64,000 nt of DNA from Clavibacter capsici (GCF_001280205.1 NZ_CP012573.1:2232001-2296000), one strand, 5' to 3'. Shown: positions 36,730 through 46,214, counted from the stretch's first letter. Program-made: numbers and translations. Notes: generated by a model not told the origin, from the letters alone.

Positions 36730-38088
36730 CTACGCGGCGCGGGACGGCGTCCCGGCCGCGGGCCGCTCGCCGGATGCCGCACCGGGGGCGGCGTCCGGGC
36801 CCGCTCCGGCGTCGGCGGGGCGCCGCGCGAACCGGGGCCAGACGACCACGGCGGCGACGAGGATCGCGGGCGCGATCGCCCACACCTGGCTCAGGCCGTC
36901 GTCCGGGAAGAGCACGGATCCGCTCGGGCCGCGCGTGCCGAGCACCGCCACCGCCGCGACGACCCCGAGGCCGAGGCACAGCGCGTGCAGCCGGTCGACG
37001 AGGAGCAGGCGGAACGCGACCAGGAGGCACGCGAGCGTGACGAGGGCGAGCGCGAGGCCGATCGGCAGCGCGATCGGGCCGACGGGGAGCGTCGCCCGGT
37101 GCGCGGCCGTGCCGACCGCGCCCACCAGGATCCCGAGCACGAGGGAGGCGAGCGCGGTGCCGACGCGCTGGGCGCCGCGCGGCGGCCGGGGTGCGTCGTC
37201 GTCGGGCGCGGCGCCCGCCGGCCGGTGCAGCCGGAACATCTCCACGGGCGAGATGGGCGCGCCGATGCCGTGCGACAGCGCGAACTGGTCGCCGTCGACC
37301 ACGGTCTGCGTGCGGTGGGCGGCGATCGCGCGGATCTTGGCGTCGAGCACCTCGGACGCGTCCACGGTCAGGTCGACCTGGTCGTCCGGCAGCACGAGCG
37401 TGCCCGCCGGATCCGGGTCGGGGGCGGGGAACCGGCCGCGCGCGCGGACGAGCTCGTGCGCCTCGCGGGCCGACGACGCGGTCGTGGTGATGAGGTACGC
37501 GGGCACCCCCGCCTCCTCCGCCGCCCAGGTCGCGATGACGTGCGTGCGCACGTGGTCCGGGTGGCCGTACCCGCCGTGGTCGTCGTACGTGATGACGCTC
37601 GTGGCGTCGACGTCGGCGATGACGGCGAGCACGTCGCGCGCCTCGTCGGCCTCGTCGCCCGCGCACAGCGAGTCGGGATCCAGCGGGCGGAGGGCGACGG
37701 GGACGCCGTCGTCGCCCCACTCCATGCCGGAGTCGACGTAGCGGCGCGGCTCGAGGCCGCGCCAGCGCGCGTCGGGGTCACCGAGGAAGCGGTGGTCGGT
37801 GACGCCGAGGGCCGCCATGGCCTCGGCCAGCTCGGTCTCGCGGTGGTCGGCGAGCGCGCGGAGGTCGCCCTCGAGGTGCCGCATGTCCTCGGGGATCACG
37901 TCGCCGCGCTCCCCGCGCGTGCAGGTGAGGACGGTGACCGGGACGCCGTCCCGGACGAGGCGCGCGATGGTGCCGCCCGTGACGATGCTCTCGTCGTCGG
38001 GGTGCGCGTGCACGAGGAGCACGTGCTCGCGCTCGGGACGGCGGGTGCGGGCAGCCCGATCGGGGCGTCGGGACGTGCCGGGGATCAT
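36730..38088 (-). CDS. mshB: MshB deacetylase of mycothiol synthesis fused to a four-helix membrane domain
   Basis: Residues about 20-285 are a PIG-L/LmbE-type zinc deacetylase: A-H29-P-D-D32-E at the start and H176-P-D-H179 later, matching catalytic and zinc ligands of MshB. MshB removes acetate from GlcNAc-inositol in mycothiol synthesis. Residues about 300-430 form four membrane helices (LASLVLGILVGAVG, IALPIGLALALVTLACLLV, ALCLGLGVVAAVAVLG, IAPAILVAAVVVW) and resemble the small membrane proteins often encoded next to mshB elsewhere. The 452-aa length is well above the usual 290-300, because of this fusion. TAGGAT 6 nt before the ATG suggests a leaderless message. The fdxA gene follows. 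Confidence 0.9.
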   Translation of the reverse strand: MIPGTSRRPDRAARTRRPEREHVLLVHAHPDDESIVTGGTIARLVRDGVPVTVLTCTRGERGDVIPEDMRHLEGDLRALADHRETELAEAMAALGVTDHRFLGDPDARWRGLEPRRYVDSGMEWGDDGVPVALRPLDPDSLCAGDEADEARDVLAVIADVDATSVITYDDHGGYGHPDHVRTHVIATWAAEEAGVPAYLITTTASSAREAHELVRARGRFPAPDPDPAGTLVLPDDQVDLTVDASEVLDAKIRAIAAHRTQTVVDGDQFALSHGIGAPISPVEMFRLHRPAGAAPDDDAPRPPRGAQRVGTALASLVLGILVGAVGTAAHRATLPVGPIALPIGLALALVTLACLLVAFRLLLVDRLHALCLGLGVVAAVAVLGTRGPSGSVLFPDDGLSQVWAIAPAILVAAVVVWPRFARRPADAGAGPDAAPGAASGERPAAGTPSRAA

Positions 38089-38094
38089 CCGGCG

Positions 38095-38100
38095 ATCCTA
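38095..38100 (-). promoter_or_regulatory. Probable -10 element of leaderless mshB promoter
   Basis: TAGGAT on the minus strand, 6 nt before the mshB ATG, in the 176-bp divergent gap shared with efeU. Confidence 0.5.
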
Positions 38101-38185
38101 GCCGCGGCCCGCGCGGCCGATGCTGGGCGCCCGTCGGGGGACGGCGACTGGACGCGTCCCGGCCCCCGCGCTACTGTGCACGAGG

Positions 38186-38204
38186 TAAGGCAAGCCTCAC
38201 CTAC
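38186..38204 (+). promoter_or_regulatory. DtxR/IdeR-type iron box upstream of efeUOB
   Basis: TAAGGCAAGCCTCACCTAC agrees at about 15 of 19 positions with the DtxR/IdeR consensus (TWAGGTTAGSCTAACCTWA), including both half-sites AGG and CCT. It lies about 60 bp before the efeU start, where a bound iron-loaded repressor would block transcription. The same stretch contains TACATT (38202-38207), a possible -10. Iron-dependent repression of efeUOB is therefore likely. Confidence 0.7.
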
Positions 38205-38264
38205 ATTTCCCCACCTCAGCAATAGGGCGCCCCCGCCGCGCCCGCCGCCCGGAGAGGCGCACCC

Positions 38265-39152
38265 GTGTTCGCGAACTACCTGATCGGCCTGCGCGAGGGC
38301 CTCGAGGCCGCGCTGGTCGTCACCATCCTCATCGCCTACGTCGTCAGGATCGGCCGCCGCGACGTGCTCGGCCGGCTCTGGCTCGGCGTCGGGCTCGCGG
38401 TCCTCCTCGCCCTGTCGGTCGGCGCGATCCTCACCTACGGCGCCTACGGCCTCACCTTCGAGGCGCAGGAGGCCATCGGCGGATCCCTCTCCATCGTCGC
38501 CACGGGCCTCGTCACCTGGATGGTGTTCTGGATGCTCCGCACCGCGAAGGACATGCGCTCCGAGCTGCAGGGCGCGGTCGACCGGGCCATCCAGGGCGCC
38601 GCGTGGGGCCTCGTCGCCGTCGCGTTCCTCGCGGTCGGCCGCGAGGGGATCGAGACGGCGCTGTTCCTCTGGTCGGCCGTGCAGGCCACGGGCGCCACGG
38701 CCCTCCCCCTCGTCGGCGCGGGCCTCGGCATCGTGACCGCCGTCGCGCTCGGCTGGCTCGTGTACCGCGGGGTGCTGCGCATCGACCTCGCGCGCTTCTT
38801 CACCTGGACGGGCGCGCTCCTCATCGTGGTCGCCGGCGGCGTGCTCGCGTACGGCGTGCACGACCTGCAGGAGGCGGGGATCCTGCCCGGCATCGGCGCG
38901 CTCGCGTTCGACGTCTCCGGGGCCGTGCCGCCCGGATCCTGGTACGGCACGCTCCTCAAGGGCACCGTCAACTTCTCCCCCGCCACCACCTGGCTCGAGG
39001 CGATCACGTGGGTGCTGTACGTCGTGTCGACGCTCGCGACCTACCTCGCGCTCGCGCGGCGCGGCCGGCGCGCGCGGCTCGCACCGTCCGCCGCGCCCGC
39101 GGATGCCGCTCCCCGCCTCGCCGACGCGCCGGCCGACGCCGCTGCGCGCTGA
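38265..39152 (+). CDS. efeU: Ferrous/ferric iron permease EfeU (FTR1 family)
   Basis: The 295-aa inner-membrane permease has seven predicted helices and both REGxE iron-binding motifs: R-E-G-L-E near residue 10 and R-E-G-I-E near 128. It moves iron across the membrane in the EfeUOB system. Length matches the family. The GTG start follows GGAGAGG. The gene is first in an operon with efeO and efeB, preceded by the iron box at 38186-38204. The last 25 residues are Ala/Asp/Pro-rich and probably disordered. Confidence 0.95.
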   Translation: MFANYLIGLREGLEAALVVTILIAYVVRIGRRDVLGRLWLGVGLAVLLALSVGAILTYGAYGLTFEAQEAIGGSLSIVATGLVTWMVFWMLRTAKDMRSELQGAVDRAIQGAAWGLVAVAFLAVGREGIETALFLWSAVQATGATALPLVGAGLGIVTAVALGWLVYRGVLRIDLARFFTWTGALLIVVAGGVLAYGVHDLQEAGILPGIGALAFDVSGAVPPGSWYGTLLKGTVNFSPATTWLEAITWVLYVVSTLATYLALARRGRRARLAPSAAPADAAPRLADAPADAAAR

Positions 39153-39224
39153 CCGCCGCCCGCCCCTCCCGCTCCCCGCCCCGTCCACCGCCGGCACCGC
39201 CGGCCCGCTCCCCCACGAGGACCC

Positions 39225-40436
39225 ATGAACCGCTCCGCCCTCCCCGCCGCCGCCCTGATCGCCGGCGCCGCCCTCGCCCTCTCGGGGTGCGTCGCGAACG
39301 CGCCCGCCGGATCCGCGGGCGACGACGGCGCCGCCGCGGCGTCGGGCGTCACGCAGCTCACCGTCGACAGCTCGGCCGACGCCTGCACCGTCTCCGCCGC
39401 GACGGCGCCGAGCGGCACCGTGTCGTTCCACGTCACGAACTCCACCGACCAGGTGACGGAGTTCTACCTGCTCGCCGACGACGGCCTCCGCATCGTCGGC
39501 GAGGTCGAGAACGTCAGCCCCGGCATCGAGCGCGACCTCGTGCTCACCGCGCAGCCCGGCAGCTACTACACCGTCTGCAAGCCCGGCATGGTGGGCGACG
39601 GCGTCGGCCGTGCGCCCTTCACCGTCACGGGCGACCAGGTCGCGCTCGCGGGCGACGCCGAGCAGCAGGGGGAGGACGCGGCCGCCGCCTACCTCGCCTA
39701 CGTCAAGGACCAGGTCGGGCGGCTCCTCCCCGCCACGCAGGAGTTCGCCGACGCGTACCTCGCGGGCGACGACGACCGCGCGCGCTCCCTCTACCCCACG
39801 GCCCGCGCGTACTACGAGCGCGTCGAGCCCGTGGCCGAGTCGTTCGGCGACCTCGACCCGGAGATCGACTTCCGCGAGGCGGACGTCGAGCCCGGCACCG
39901 AGTGGACCGGCTGGCACCGCATCGAGAAGGACCTCTGGCAGCCCGCGCCCGACGCGAACGGCGGCGACGTCTACTCGCCCCTCGGCGCCGCGGATCGCGC
40001 GCACTTCGCCCAGGAGCTCACCGCCGACACGCAGCGCCTCTACGACGCCGTGCACGCGGATGACTTCTCCGTCGACATCTCCACGGTCTCCAACGGCGCC
40101 GTGGGCCTCATGGACGAGGTCGCGTCGGGCAAGATCACCGGCGAGGAGGAGATCTGGTCGCACACGGACCTCTGGGACTTCCAGGCGAACCTCGAGGGCG
40201 CGCGCGTCGCGTACGAGGGCGTCCGCGACATCGTCGCCCCGAAGGACCCGCAGCTCGTCGCCACGCTCGACGCGCGGTTCGCGTCCCTCGAGGAGGACCT
40301 CGCGGCGTACGGATCCCTCGAGGAGGGCTTCACCCCCTACGACCGGCTGACGAAGGAGCAGGTCAAGGGCCTCGCGGACGGCGTGAACGCGCTGGCCGAG
40401 CCGCTGTCGAAGCTCACCGGCACCCTCGTCGGCTGA
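39225..40436 (+). CDS. efeO: Iron uptake lipoprotein EfeO
   Basis: The 403-aa protein has a lipoprotein signal (ALSGC, Cys22), a cupredoxin-like domain (about 45-135, with TVSFHVTNS and YTVCKPGM) and a C-terminal M75 domain (about 150-400) holding the metal-binding HxxE in GWHRIEKDLW. In EfeUOB it captures iron outside the membrane and hands it to EfeU. The ATG at 39225 follows CGAGGA, 72 bp after the efeU stop. Its stop overlaps the efeB ATG (TGATG). Length and domain order are as expected for the full-size EfeO. Confidence 0.95.
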   Translation: MNRSALPAAALIAGAALALSGCVANAPAGSAGDDGAAAASGVTQLTVDSSADACTVSAATAPSGTVSFHVTNSTDQVTEFYLLADDGLRIVGEVENVSPGIERDLVLTAQPGSYYTVCKPGMVGDGVGRAPFTVTGDQVALAGDAEQQGEDAAAAYLAYVKDQVGRLLPATQEFADAYLAGDDDRARSLYPTARAYYERVEPVAESFGDLDPEIDFREADVEPGTEWTGWHRIEKDLWQPAPDANGGDVYSPLGAADRAHFAQELTADTQRLYDAVHADDFSVDISTVSNGAVGLMDEVASGKITGEEEIWSHTDLWDFQANLEGARVAYEGVRDIVAPKDPQLVATLDARFASLEEDLAAYGSLEEGFTPYDRLTKEQVKGLADGVNALAEPLSKLTGTLVG

Positions 40437-41779
40437 TGAGCGGGATCGAGAGCGCTCCGACCGCGGACGCCGCGGACGCCGTGACACCCGACGCCGACGC
40501 CACGGCGCCCCGCGGCGTCTCCCGCCGCGGGATCCTCGGCCTCCTCGGCGCGGGCGCGCTCGGCGGCGGCCTCGTGGGATCCGCCGCCGGCGTGATGGCC
40601 GACCGCGCCTTCGCGGGCGCGCGCCGGGCCGCGGGCGGATCCACGTACGCCTTCCACGGTCCGCACCAGGCGGGCATCACGACGCCCGCGCAGGACCGGC
40701 TGCACTTCGCCGCCTTCGACGTCGCCGACATCGACCGCGCGGGCCTCGTCTCGCTCCTGCGGGACTGGAGCGCGGCGGCGGCGCGCATGACGGCGGGCGG
40801 CCCCGCGGGCGCGCTCGGCGCGGTCGAGGGCGCGTACGACTCCCCGCCCGACGACACCGGCGAGGCGCTCGACCTCCCGCCCGCCGGCCTCACCATCACG
40901 TTCGGCCTCGGCCCGTCGCTGTTCACGACGGCCGAGGGCGTCGACCGCTTCGGCATCGCCGACCGCCGTCCGGCCGCGCTCGTCGACCTGCCGCGCTTCC
41001 CGGGCGACGCGCTCGTGCCCGAGGCCACGGGCGGCGACCTCTGCATCCAGGCGTGCAGCGACGACCCGCAGGTGGCCGTGCACGCGATCCGCAACCTCTC
41101 GCGCATCGCGTTCGGCCGCGCGTCCATCCGCTGGTCGCAGCTCGGCTTCGGCCGCACCTCGTCGACGAGCCGCGCGCAGGTCACGCCGCGGAACCTCTTC
41201 GGCTTCAAGGACGGAACCGCGAACGTGAAGTCCGAGGACACGCGCCAGGTCGAGGACCACGTCTGGGCGGACGCCGGGTCCTCGCCCGCGGAGGCCTGGA
41301 TGCAGGGCGGCTCCTACCTCGTCGCCCGCCGCATCCGCATGACCATCGAGACGTGGGACCGCTCGTCGCTCCGCGAGCAGGAGCGCGTCGTCGGCCGCAC
41401 GAAGGGCTCGGGCGCGCCCCTCAGCGGCGGCGAGGAGCACACCGCCCCGGACTTCGCCGCCACGGGCCGTGGCGGGGCCCCGCTCATCGACCGGGCGTCG
41501 CACGTGCGCCTCGCGCACCCGGACGCGAACGACGGGGCCGTGCTCCTGCGCCGCGGCTACAACTTCGTCGACGGCAACGACGAGCTGGGGCGGCTGAACG
41601 CGGGCCTGTTCTTCCTGGCGTTCCAGCGGGATCCGCGCACGCAGTTCATCCCCATCCAGCGGAGCCTCGCGCACGACGCCATGAACGAGTACCTGCGGCA
41701 CGTGGGCAGCGGGATCTGGGCGGTCCCGCCGGGCGCGAGCCGCGACGGCTACGTGGGCGAGACGCTCCTCGGGCCGTGA
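40436..41779 (+). CDS. efeB: EfeB: Tat-exported DyP-type heme peroxidase/deferrochelatase
   Basis: The 447-aa protein starts with a twin-arginine signal (S-R-R-G-I-L at 29-34, then a Gly/Ala/Leu helix), so it is exported folded with heme. The DyP hallmark GFKDGT and the proximal His region (SHVRLAHPD) are visible. EfeB is thought to oxidise ferrous iron for the permease or to release iron from heme. It is the last gene of efeUOB. The next gene on the other strand ends 16 bp away, and I see no strong terminator between them. Confidence 0.95.
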   Translation: MSGIESAPTADAADAVTPDADATAPRGVSRRGILGLLGAGALGGGLVGSAAGVMADRAFAGARRAAGGSTYAFHGPHQAGITTPAQDRLHFAAFDVADIDRAGLVSLLRDWSAAAARMTAGGPAGALGAVEGAYDSPPDDTGEALDLPPAGLTITFGLGPSLFTTAEGVDRFGIADRRPAALVDLPRFPGDALVPEATGGDLCIQACSDDPQVAVHAIRNLSRIAFGRASIRWSQLGFGRTSSTSRAQVTPRNLFGFKDGTANVKSEDTRQVEDHVWADAGSSPAEAWMQGGSYLVARRIRMTIETWDRSSLREQERVVGRTKGSGAPLSGGEEHTAPDFAATGRGGAPLIDRASHVRLAHPDANDGAVLLRRGYNFVDGNDELGRLNAGLFFLAFQRDPRTQFIPIQRSLAHDAMNEYLRHVGSGIWAVPPGASRDGYVGETLLGP

Positions 41780-41795
41780 CCGGCCGCCGGGCGGA

Positions 41796-42308
41796 TCAGG
41801 CCGCGGGCAGCACCACGTACGTGGCGACCGGCGACCCGAGGTCGGCCGACACCGTGACGATGACGCTGTACGCGTCCGTCGTGAAGCGGCCGTAGCCGCT
41901 CGTCGCGTCGCCCGCGACGTCGGAGTCCTCCGCGTAGCCCGCCGCATCGAGCTTGGCCCGCGCGTCGGCGAACCCGCCCTCGACGTCCGGCACCGCGACC
42001 TGCGCGACCCAGCCGGCGCCCTCGGTCGCGGCGCCCCCGCCGAGCAGCCGCCCCTCGGCGAAGGGCACGGCGTCGGACGGGAACGAGTCCGGCACGTGCC
42101 CGTCCGTGGAGACCTGCACCTTGCCCAGGGTGTCCCCCACCACGTCCTCGACGCTGTGGCGCACCTGCTTCGCGCCCTCCTGGGCCGCATCCCGGACGGC
42201 GTCGCCGACGGCGCTGCAGCCGCCCAGCACGAGGCCCGGGACGAGGACGAGCCCGGCCGCCAGCCCCCTCCTGCGGAGGGACCGTGCGGACGGGCTCGTC
42301 GTGGTCAT
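41796..42308 (-). CDS. Predicted lipoprotein of unknown function
   Basis: The 170-aa protein has a basic start, a hydrophobic stretch and a lipobox LVLGGC (Cys31). The mature part is small and mixed alpha/beta, with no family I recognise: a charged helix (AVRDAAQEGAKQVRHSVEDVV) and a C-terminal beta region (YSVIVTVSADL). It begins 7 bp after the typA stop and probably shares its transcript. Nothing suggests a functional tie with typA. Confidence 0.85.
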   Translation of the reverse strand: MTTTSPSARSLRRRGLAAGLVLVPGLVLGGCSAVGDAVRDAAQEGAKQVRHSVEDVVGDTLGKVQVSTDGHVPDSFPSDAVPFAEGRLLGGGAATEGAGWVAQVAVPDVEGGFADARAKLDAAGYAEDSDVAGDATSGYGRFTTDAYSVIVTVSADLGSPVATYVVLPAA

Positions 42309-42315
42309 GTTCGAC

Positions 42316-44223
42316 CTAGGCGTTCTGCTTCTTCAGTCGCGACGTCTTGCGCTGTCGCGCGTTGGCGTCGAGCTCGACCTTGCGGATCCGCACGAACTCC
42401 GGCGTGACCTCCACGCACTCGTCCTCGCGGGCGAACTCGAGGCACTCCTCGAGCGTCAGGTTCCGCGAGGGCGTCATGCGCTCGAAGGAGTCGGAGGTGG
42501 ACTGACGCATGTTGGTCAGCTGCTTCTCCTTGGTGATGTTGACGTCCATGTCGTCCGCGCGCGAGTTCTCGCCGACGACCATGCCCTCGTAGACCTCCTG
42601 GGTCGGCTCCACGAAGAACGACATGCGCTCCTGCAGGGCCACCATGGCGAACGGGGTGGCGACGCCCGCGCGGTCGGCGACGATCGAGCCGTTGACGCGG
42701 GTCGTGATCTCGCCCGCCCACTGCTCGTAGCCGTGCGACACGGCGTTGGCGATGCCCGCGCCGCGCGTGATCGTGAGGAACTCGGTGCGGAAGCCGATGA
42801 GGCCGCGCGACGGGACGACGAACTCCATGCGGACCCAGCCGGTGCCGTGGTTGCTCATGCCCTCCATGCGGCCCTTGCGGGCGGCGAGGAGCTGCGTGAT
42901 CGCGCCGAGGTACTCCTCGGGCGAGTCGATGGTGAGGTGCTCGTAGGGCTCGTGCACCTTGCCGTCGACCTGCTTGACGACCACCTGCGGCTTGCCGACG
43001 GTGAGCTCGAAGCCCTCGCGACGCATCTGCTCGACGAGGATCGCCAGCGCGAGCTCGCCGCGGCCCTGGACCTCCCACGCGTCGGGCCGGCCGATGTCGA
43101 CCAGCTTGATGGAGACGTTTCCGATGAGCTCGCGGTCGAGGCGGTCCTTGACCATGCGCGCGGTGAGCTTGTGGCCCTTGACCTTGCCGATGAGGGGGCT
43201 GGTGTTGGTGCCGATGGTCATCGAGATGGCCGGGTCGTCCACCGTGATGGTGGGCAGCGGGCGGACGTCCTCGGGGTCGGCGAGCGTCTCGCCGATGGTG
43301 ATGTCCTCGATGCCGGCGACGGCGACGATGTCGCCGGGGCCCGCGGACTCGGTCGGGAAGCGGTCGAGCGCCTTCGTGATGAGGAGCTCGGTGATCTTCA
43401 CGTTCTTGACGGTGCCGTCGTGCTTGACCCAGGCGACCTGCTGGCCCTTCTTGATCGTGCCGTTGAAGACGCGGAGGAGGGCGAGGCGGCCGAGGAAGGG
43501 CGACGCGTCGAGGTTGGTGACGTGCGCCTGGAGGGGGTGCTCGTCGTCGTAGGTGGGCGCGGGGACGTGGTCGAGGATCGCCTTGAAGAGGGGCTCGAGG
43601 TCCTCGTTGTCGGGCAGCTCGCCGTTCTCGGGCTTGTTGTCGCTCGCGGCGCCGTTGCGGCCGGACGCGTAGACGACGGGGACGTCGAGGATCGCGTCGA
43701 GGTCGAGGTCCGGGTGCTCGTCCGACATGTCGGACGCGAGGCCGAGGAGGAGGTCCTGGCTCTCGGCCACGACCTCGTCGATGCGCGCGTCGGGACGGTC
43801 GGTCTTGTTGACCAGGAGGATCACGGGCAGCTTCGCCTCGAGCGCCTTGCGGAGCACGAAGCGCGTCTGGGGCAGCGGGCCCTCGGACGCGTCCACCAGG
43901 AGCACGACGCCGTCGACCATGGAGAGGCCGCGCTCGACCTCGCCGCCGAAGTCCGCGTGGCCCGGGGTGTCGATCACGTTGATGACGATGGGCGAGCCGT
44001 CCGCGTGCTTCCCGTTGTAGAGCACCGCGGTGTTCTTCGCGAGGATCGTGATGCCCTTCTCGCGCTCGAGGTCGTTCGAGTCCATCATCCGGTCCTCGCC
44101 CTCGAAGTGGGCGTCGAACGAGTTCGTCTGCTTGAGCATGGCGTCGACGAGGGTGGTCTTGCCGTGGTCCACGTGGGCCACGATGGCCACATTGCGGAGG
44201 TCGTTGCGCGCGACTAGCGCCAT
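42316..44223 (-). CDS. typA: Translational GTPase TypA/BipA
   Basis: TypA is a ribosome-binding GTPase of the EF-G group that helps ribosome assembly and stress adaptation. The 635-aa protein has the G1 motif AHVDHGKTTL (residues 16-25), G3 DTPGHADFGGEVER, G4 NKTD, then EF-G-like domains and the TypA-specific C-terminus ending RLKKQNA. The ATG at 44223 was chosen because AAGGA lies at the right distance; the frame is open 14 codons further. TAGGCT at 44311-44316 may be the promoter -10, giving a leader of about 80 nt. A lipoprotein gene follows. Confidence 0.97.
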   Translation of the reverse strand: MALVARNDLRNVAIVAHVDHGKTTLVDAMLKQTNSFDAHFEGEDRMMDSNDLEREKGITILAKNTAVLYNGKHADGSPIVINVIDTPGHADFGGEVERGLSMVDGVVLLVDASEGPLPQTRFVLRKALEAKLPVILLVNKTDRPDARIDEVVAESQDLLLGLASDMSDEHPDLDLDAILDVPVVYASGRNGAASDNKPENGELPDNEDLEPLFKAILDHVPAPTYDDEHPLQAHVTNLDASPFLGRLALLRVFNGTIKKGQQVAWVKHDGTVKNVKITELLITKALDRFPTESAGPGDIVAVAGIEDITIGETLADPEDVRPLPTITVDDPAISMTIGTNTSPLIGKVKGHKLTARMVKDRLDRELIGNVSIKLVDIGRPDAWEVQGRGELALAILVEQMRREGFELTVGKPQVVVKQVDGKVHEPYEHLTIDSPEEYLGAITQLLAARKGRMEGMSNHGTGWVRMEFVVPSRGLIGFRTEFLTITRGAGIANAVSHGYEQWAGEITTRVNGSIVADRAGVATPFAMVALQERMSFFVEPTQEVYEGMVVGENSRADDMDVNITKEKQLTNMRQSTSDSFERMTPSRNLTLEECLEFAREDECVEVTPEFVRIRKVELDANARQRKTSRLKKQNA

Positions 44224-44337
44224 AGTGCTGTCCTTCAGTGGAGAGGGTGCCGGCCTTGTCATCAAGGGAGGAGGGCGAAGAGCCGCCGTCTGCTATTCCC
44301 AGCGACCCATAGCCTACCGTGCCGACGCAACCCGGTC

Positions 44338-46191
44338 TCAGGGAGCGGCGGGAGCGAGCGTCCAGCGCCAGGCGTCGTCGAGGATGCCGGCCTGGTGGGG
44401 CGACACCTGGACGCCGCCGACCCTCCCCTGCATGGCCGCGACCGCGGGCCGCTGGTAGAGCGGGAGGCCGGCCCGGTCGCCGTACATGCGGCGGTCGAGG
44501 CGCAGCAGCAGCTCGCCGCGCGCGTCGTCGTCCTCGGTGCGGCTGAGCGACGCGAACAGCGACGCCACGTCGGGGTCGACCGTGGCGAGGCCGTCGCGCG
44601 CGTCGGCACGCTCCTCGTGCGCCCGGCGGATGCCGGCGACCGACGGGTAGGCGTCCTCGGTGTCGACGAGCGCGACGTCGTACGCGCCCGGCTGGTCGAG
44701 GACGCTCTCCCACTGCGGGGTCGAGCAGTCGGTCACGACGAAGCCGGCCCTCTGCGCGGAGTCGCGGATCGCCTCGAACGCGGCGACGCGGCGCGGGTCG
44801 GCGGGGTCGTAGAGCACGCACACCTCGGGTGCGGCCTGTCCGACGGAGGCGAGCAGCTGGCGCGCCTCGTCGAGGTCGACCTCGTCGAAGCGGCTGGATC
44901 CGTTGGCGCGCACCTGGTCGTCGTAGCCGTCGGCGCCGGGGGCGAGCACGAAGGAGTCGCGGGTCGTCGCGTCGGGATCCACGGGCGCGACGACCTCCCG
45001 GACGATCGCCTCCCGCGGGATGACGGAGAGGAACGCGGTGCGGACCGCGACGTCGGACATGGCCGCGTTCCGCGCCCCGAGCGTCTGGAGGTCGAGCCGC
45101 TCCCACGTCGGGGACGCGCCCGTGACGACCTTCGCGCCGTCGACCTCGGCCAGCGCGTCGACCACGTCCGCGTCGGCCTCGGGGGCGATCACGTCGACGT
45201 CCCCCGCCCGGAGCGCGGCGACCGCGGCGTCGGGATGCTCGATCGTGGACACGACGATGCGCTCGACCGAGGGCCGGTGCAGCCCGTTGTAGTACCGGTT
45301 GGCGCGCAGGGTGACGGAGGCGCCCGGGTCGATCGACTCGACGGCGTACGGTCCCGACCCGACCGCCCGGTCCGGGTGCGCGGCGATCTCGGCCACGCCG
45401 AAGCCGCGGTTCCACGCGTCGGAGATGGGTGACAGCAGCTCGGGCTCGCGGTCCTGGACCGCGTCGACGAGCGTCTGCTTCGCGCGGCCCGGGCTCGACA
45501 TGTCGAGGGCGAGCTGCACCACGCTGTGCGCGGGGAGGCCGACCTCGAAGGCGAGCCGCCAGTCGGGCGTGTACTCGTCGAAGACCATGGTGATGGAGCG
45601 GCCGCCGTCGCCGATCTCGGGCGTGCGGGTCACGTGCGTGAGCACCTCGTCGGTCGCGGCGTCGAAGAAGACCGTCCCGCCGGGGAGGCCGCCCGTGTAG
45701 CCGCCCGTCGCCTCGTCCACGTAGCCGGACGCGTCGAAGCCCGGGGTGTCGAGCGCGCCGGACCCGGCGGCCCAGGCGAGCAGGAGGTCCGCGGCGTCGA
45801 CGGGCTCGCCGTCGGACCAGCGCACGCCCTCCGCGACCGTGTACTGCACGGTGAGCGGGTCGCGGGAGACGACCTGCGCGGATCCGTACCCGGGATCGGT
45901 CGCGACGGACCCGTCGGCGGACACCTCCGAGAAGCGCGAGTTGGTGGCGTGCACGATCTCCCGGTTGCCGTCGGTGGAACCCGTGCGGGACGCCGCGTTG
46001 TAGGAGGTGAACGAGGTGGGCAGCGCCGCGCGGATCTCCGTGTCGGCGACCATGCCGGTGGTCGGCGAGCAGGCGGCGAGGCCCGCGACGAGGGCCAGCG
46101 CGACGGCGGCGGATGCGCCGCGGACGACCCGGCGGATCCCTCGCGGGCGCCGGGCTCGTGCGGCCTCGGGGCCTCGCGTGTCGCTGTCCAT
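44338..46191 (-). CDS. ABC transporter solute-binding lipoprotein, peptide type (family 5), second copy
   Basis: The 617-aa lipoprotein has a long Arg-rich start, a hydrophobic region and lipobox GLAAC (Cys41). Family-5 features are TVQYTVAEGVRWSDGEPVDA, VGSGPYAV and LRANRYYNG. It should bind peptides or similar solutes outside the membrane. It lies downstream of the ATPase gene of the transporter but is separated from it by the strong hairpin at 46215-46279 and has its own TAGGAT 8 nt before the ATG. It is thus a separate, probably leaderless unit. The duplicate binding protein may widen the range of substrates. Confidence 0.93.
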   Translation of the reverse strand: MDSDTRGPEAARARRPRGIRRVVRGASAAVALALVAGLAACSPTTGMVADTEIRAALPTSFTSYNAASRTGSTDGNREIVHATNSRFSEVSADGSVATDPGYGSAQVVSRDPLTVQYTVAEGVRWSDGEPVDAADLLLAWAAGSGALDTPGFDASGYVDEATGGYTGGLPGGTVFFDAATDEVLTHVTRTPEIGDGGRSITMVFDEYTPDWRLAFEVGLPAHSVVQLALDMSSPGRAKQTLVDAVQDREPELLSPISDAWNRGFGVAEIAAHPDRAVGSGPYAVESIDPGASVTLRANRYYNGLHRPSVERIVVSTIEHPDAAVAALRAGDVDVIAPEADADVVDALAEVDGAKVVTGASPTWERLDLQTLGARNAAMSDVAVRTAFLSVIPREAIVREVVAPVDPDATTRDSFVLAPGADGYDDQVRANGSSRFDEVDLDEARQLLASVGQAAPEVCVLYDPADPRRVAAFEAIRDSAQRAGFVVTDCSTPQWESVLDQPGAYDVALVDTEDAYPSVAGIRRAHEERADARDGLATVDPDVASLFASLSRTEDDDARGELLLRLDRRMYGDRAGLPLYQRPAVAAMQGRVGGVQVSPHQAGILDDAWRWTLAPAAP

Positions 46192-46199
46192 CGCCGTCG

Positions 46200-46205
46200 A
46201 TCCTA
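46200..46205 (-). promoter_or_regulatory. Probable -10 element of leaderless second binding-protein gene
   Basis: TAGGAT on the minus strand, 8 nt before the ATG at 46191 and just beyond the hairpin that ends the upstream unit. Confidence 0.5.
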
Positions 46206-46214
46206 CGCGAGGGG

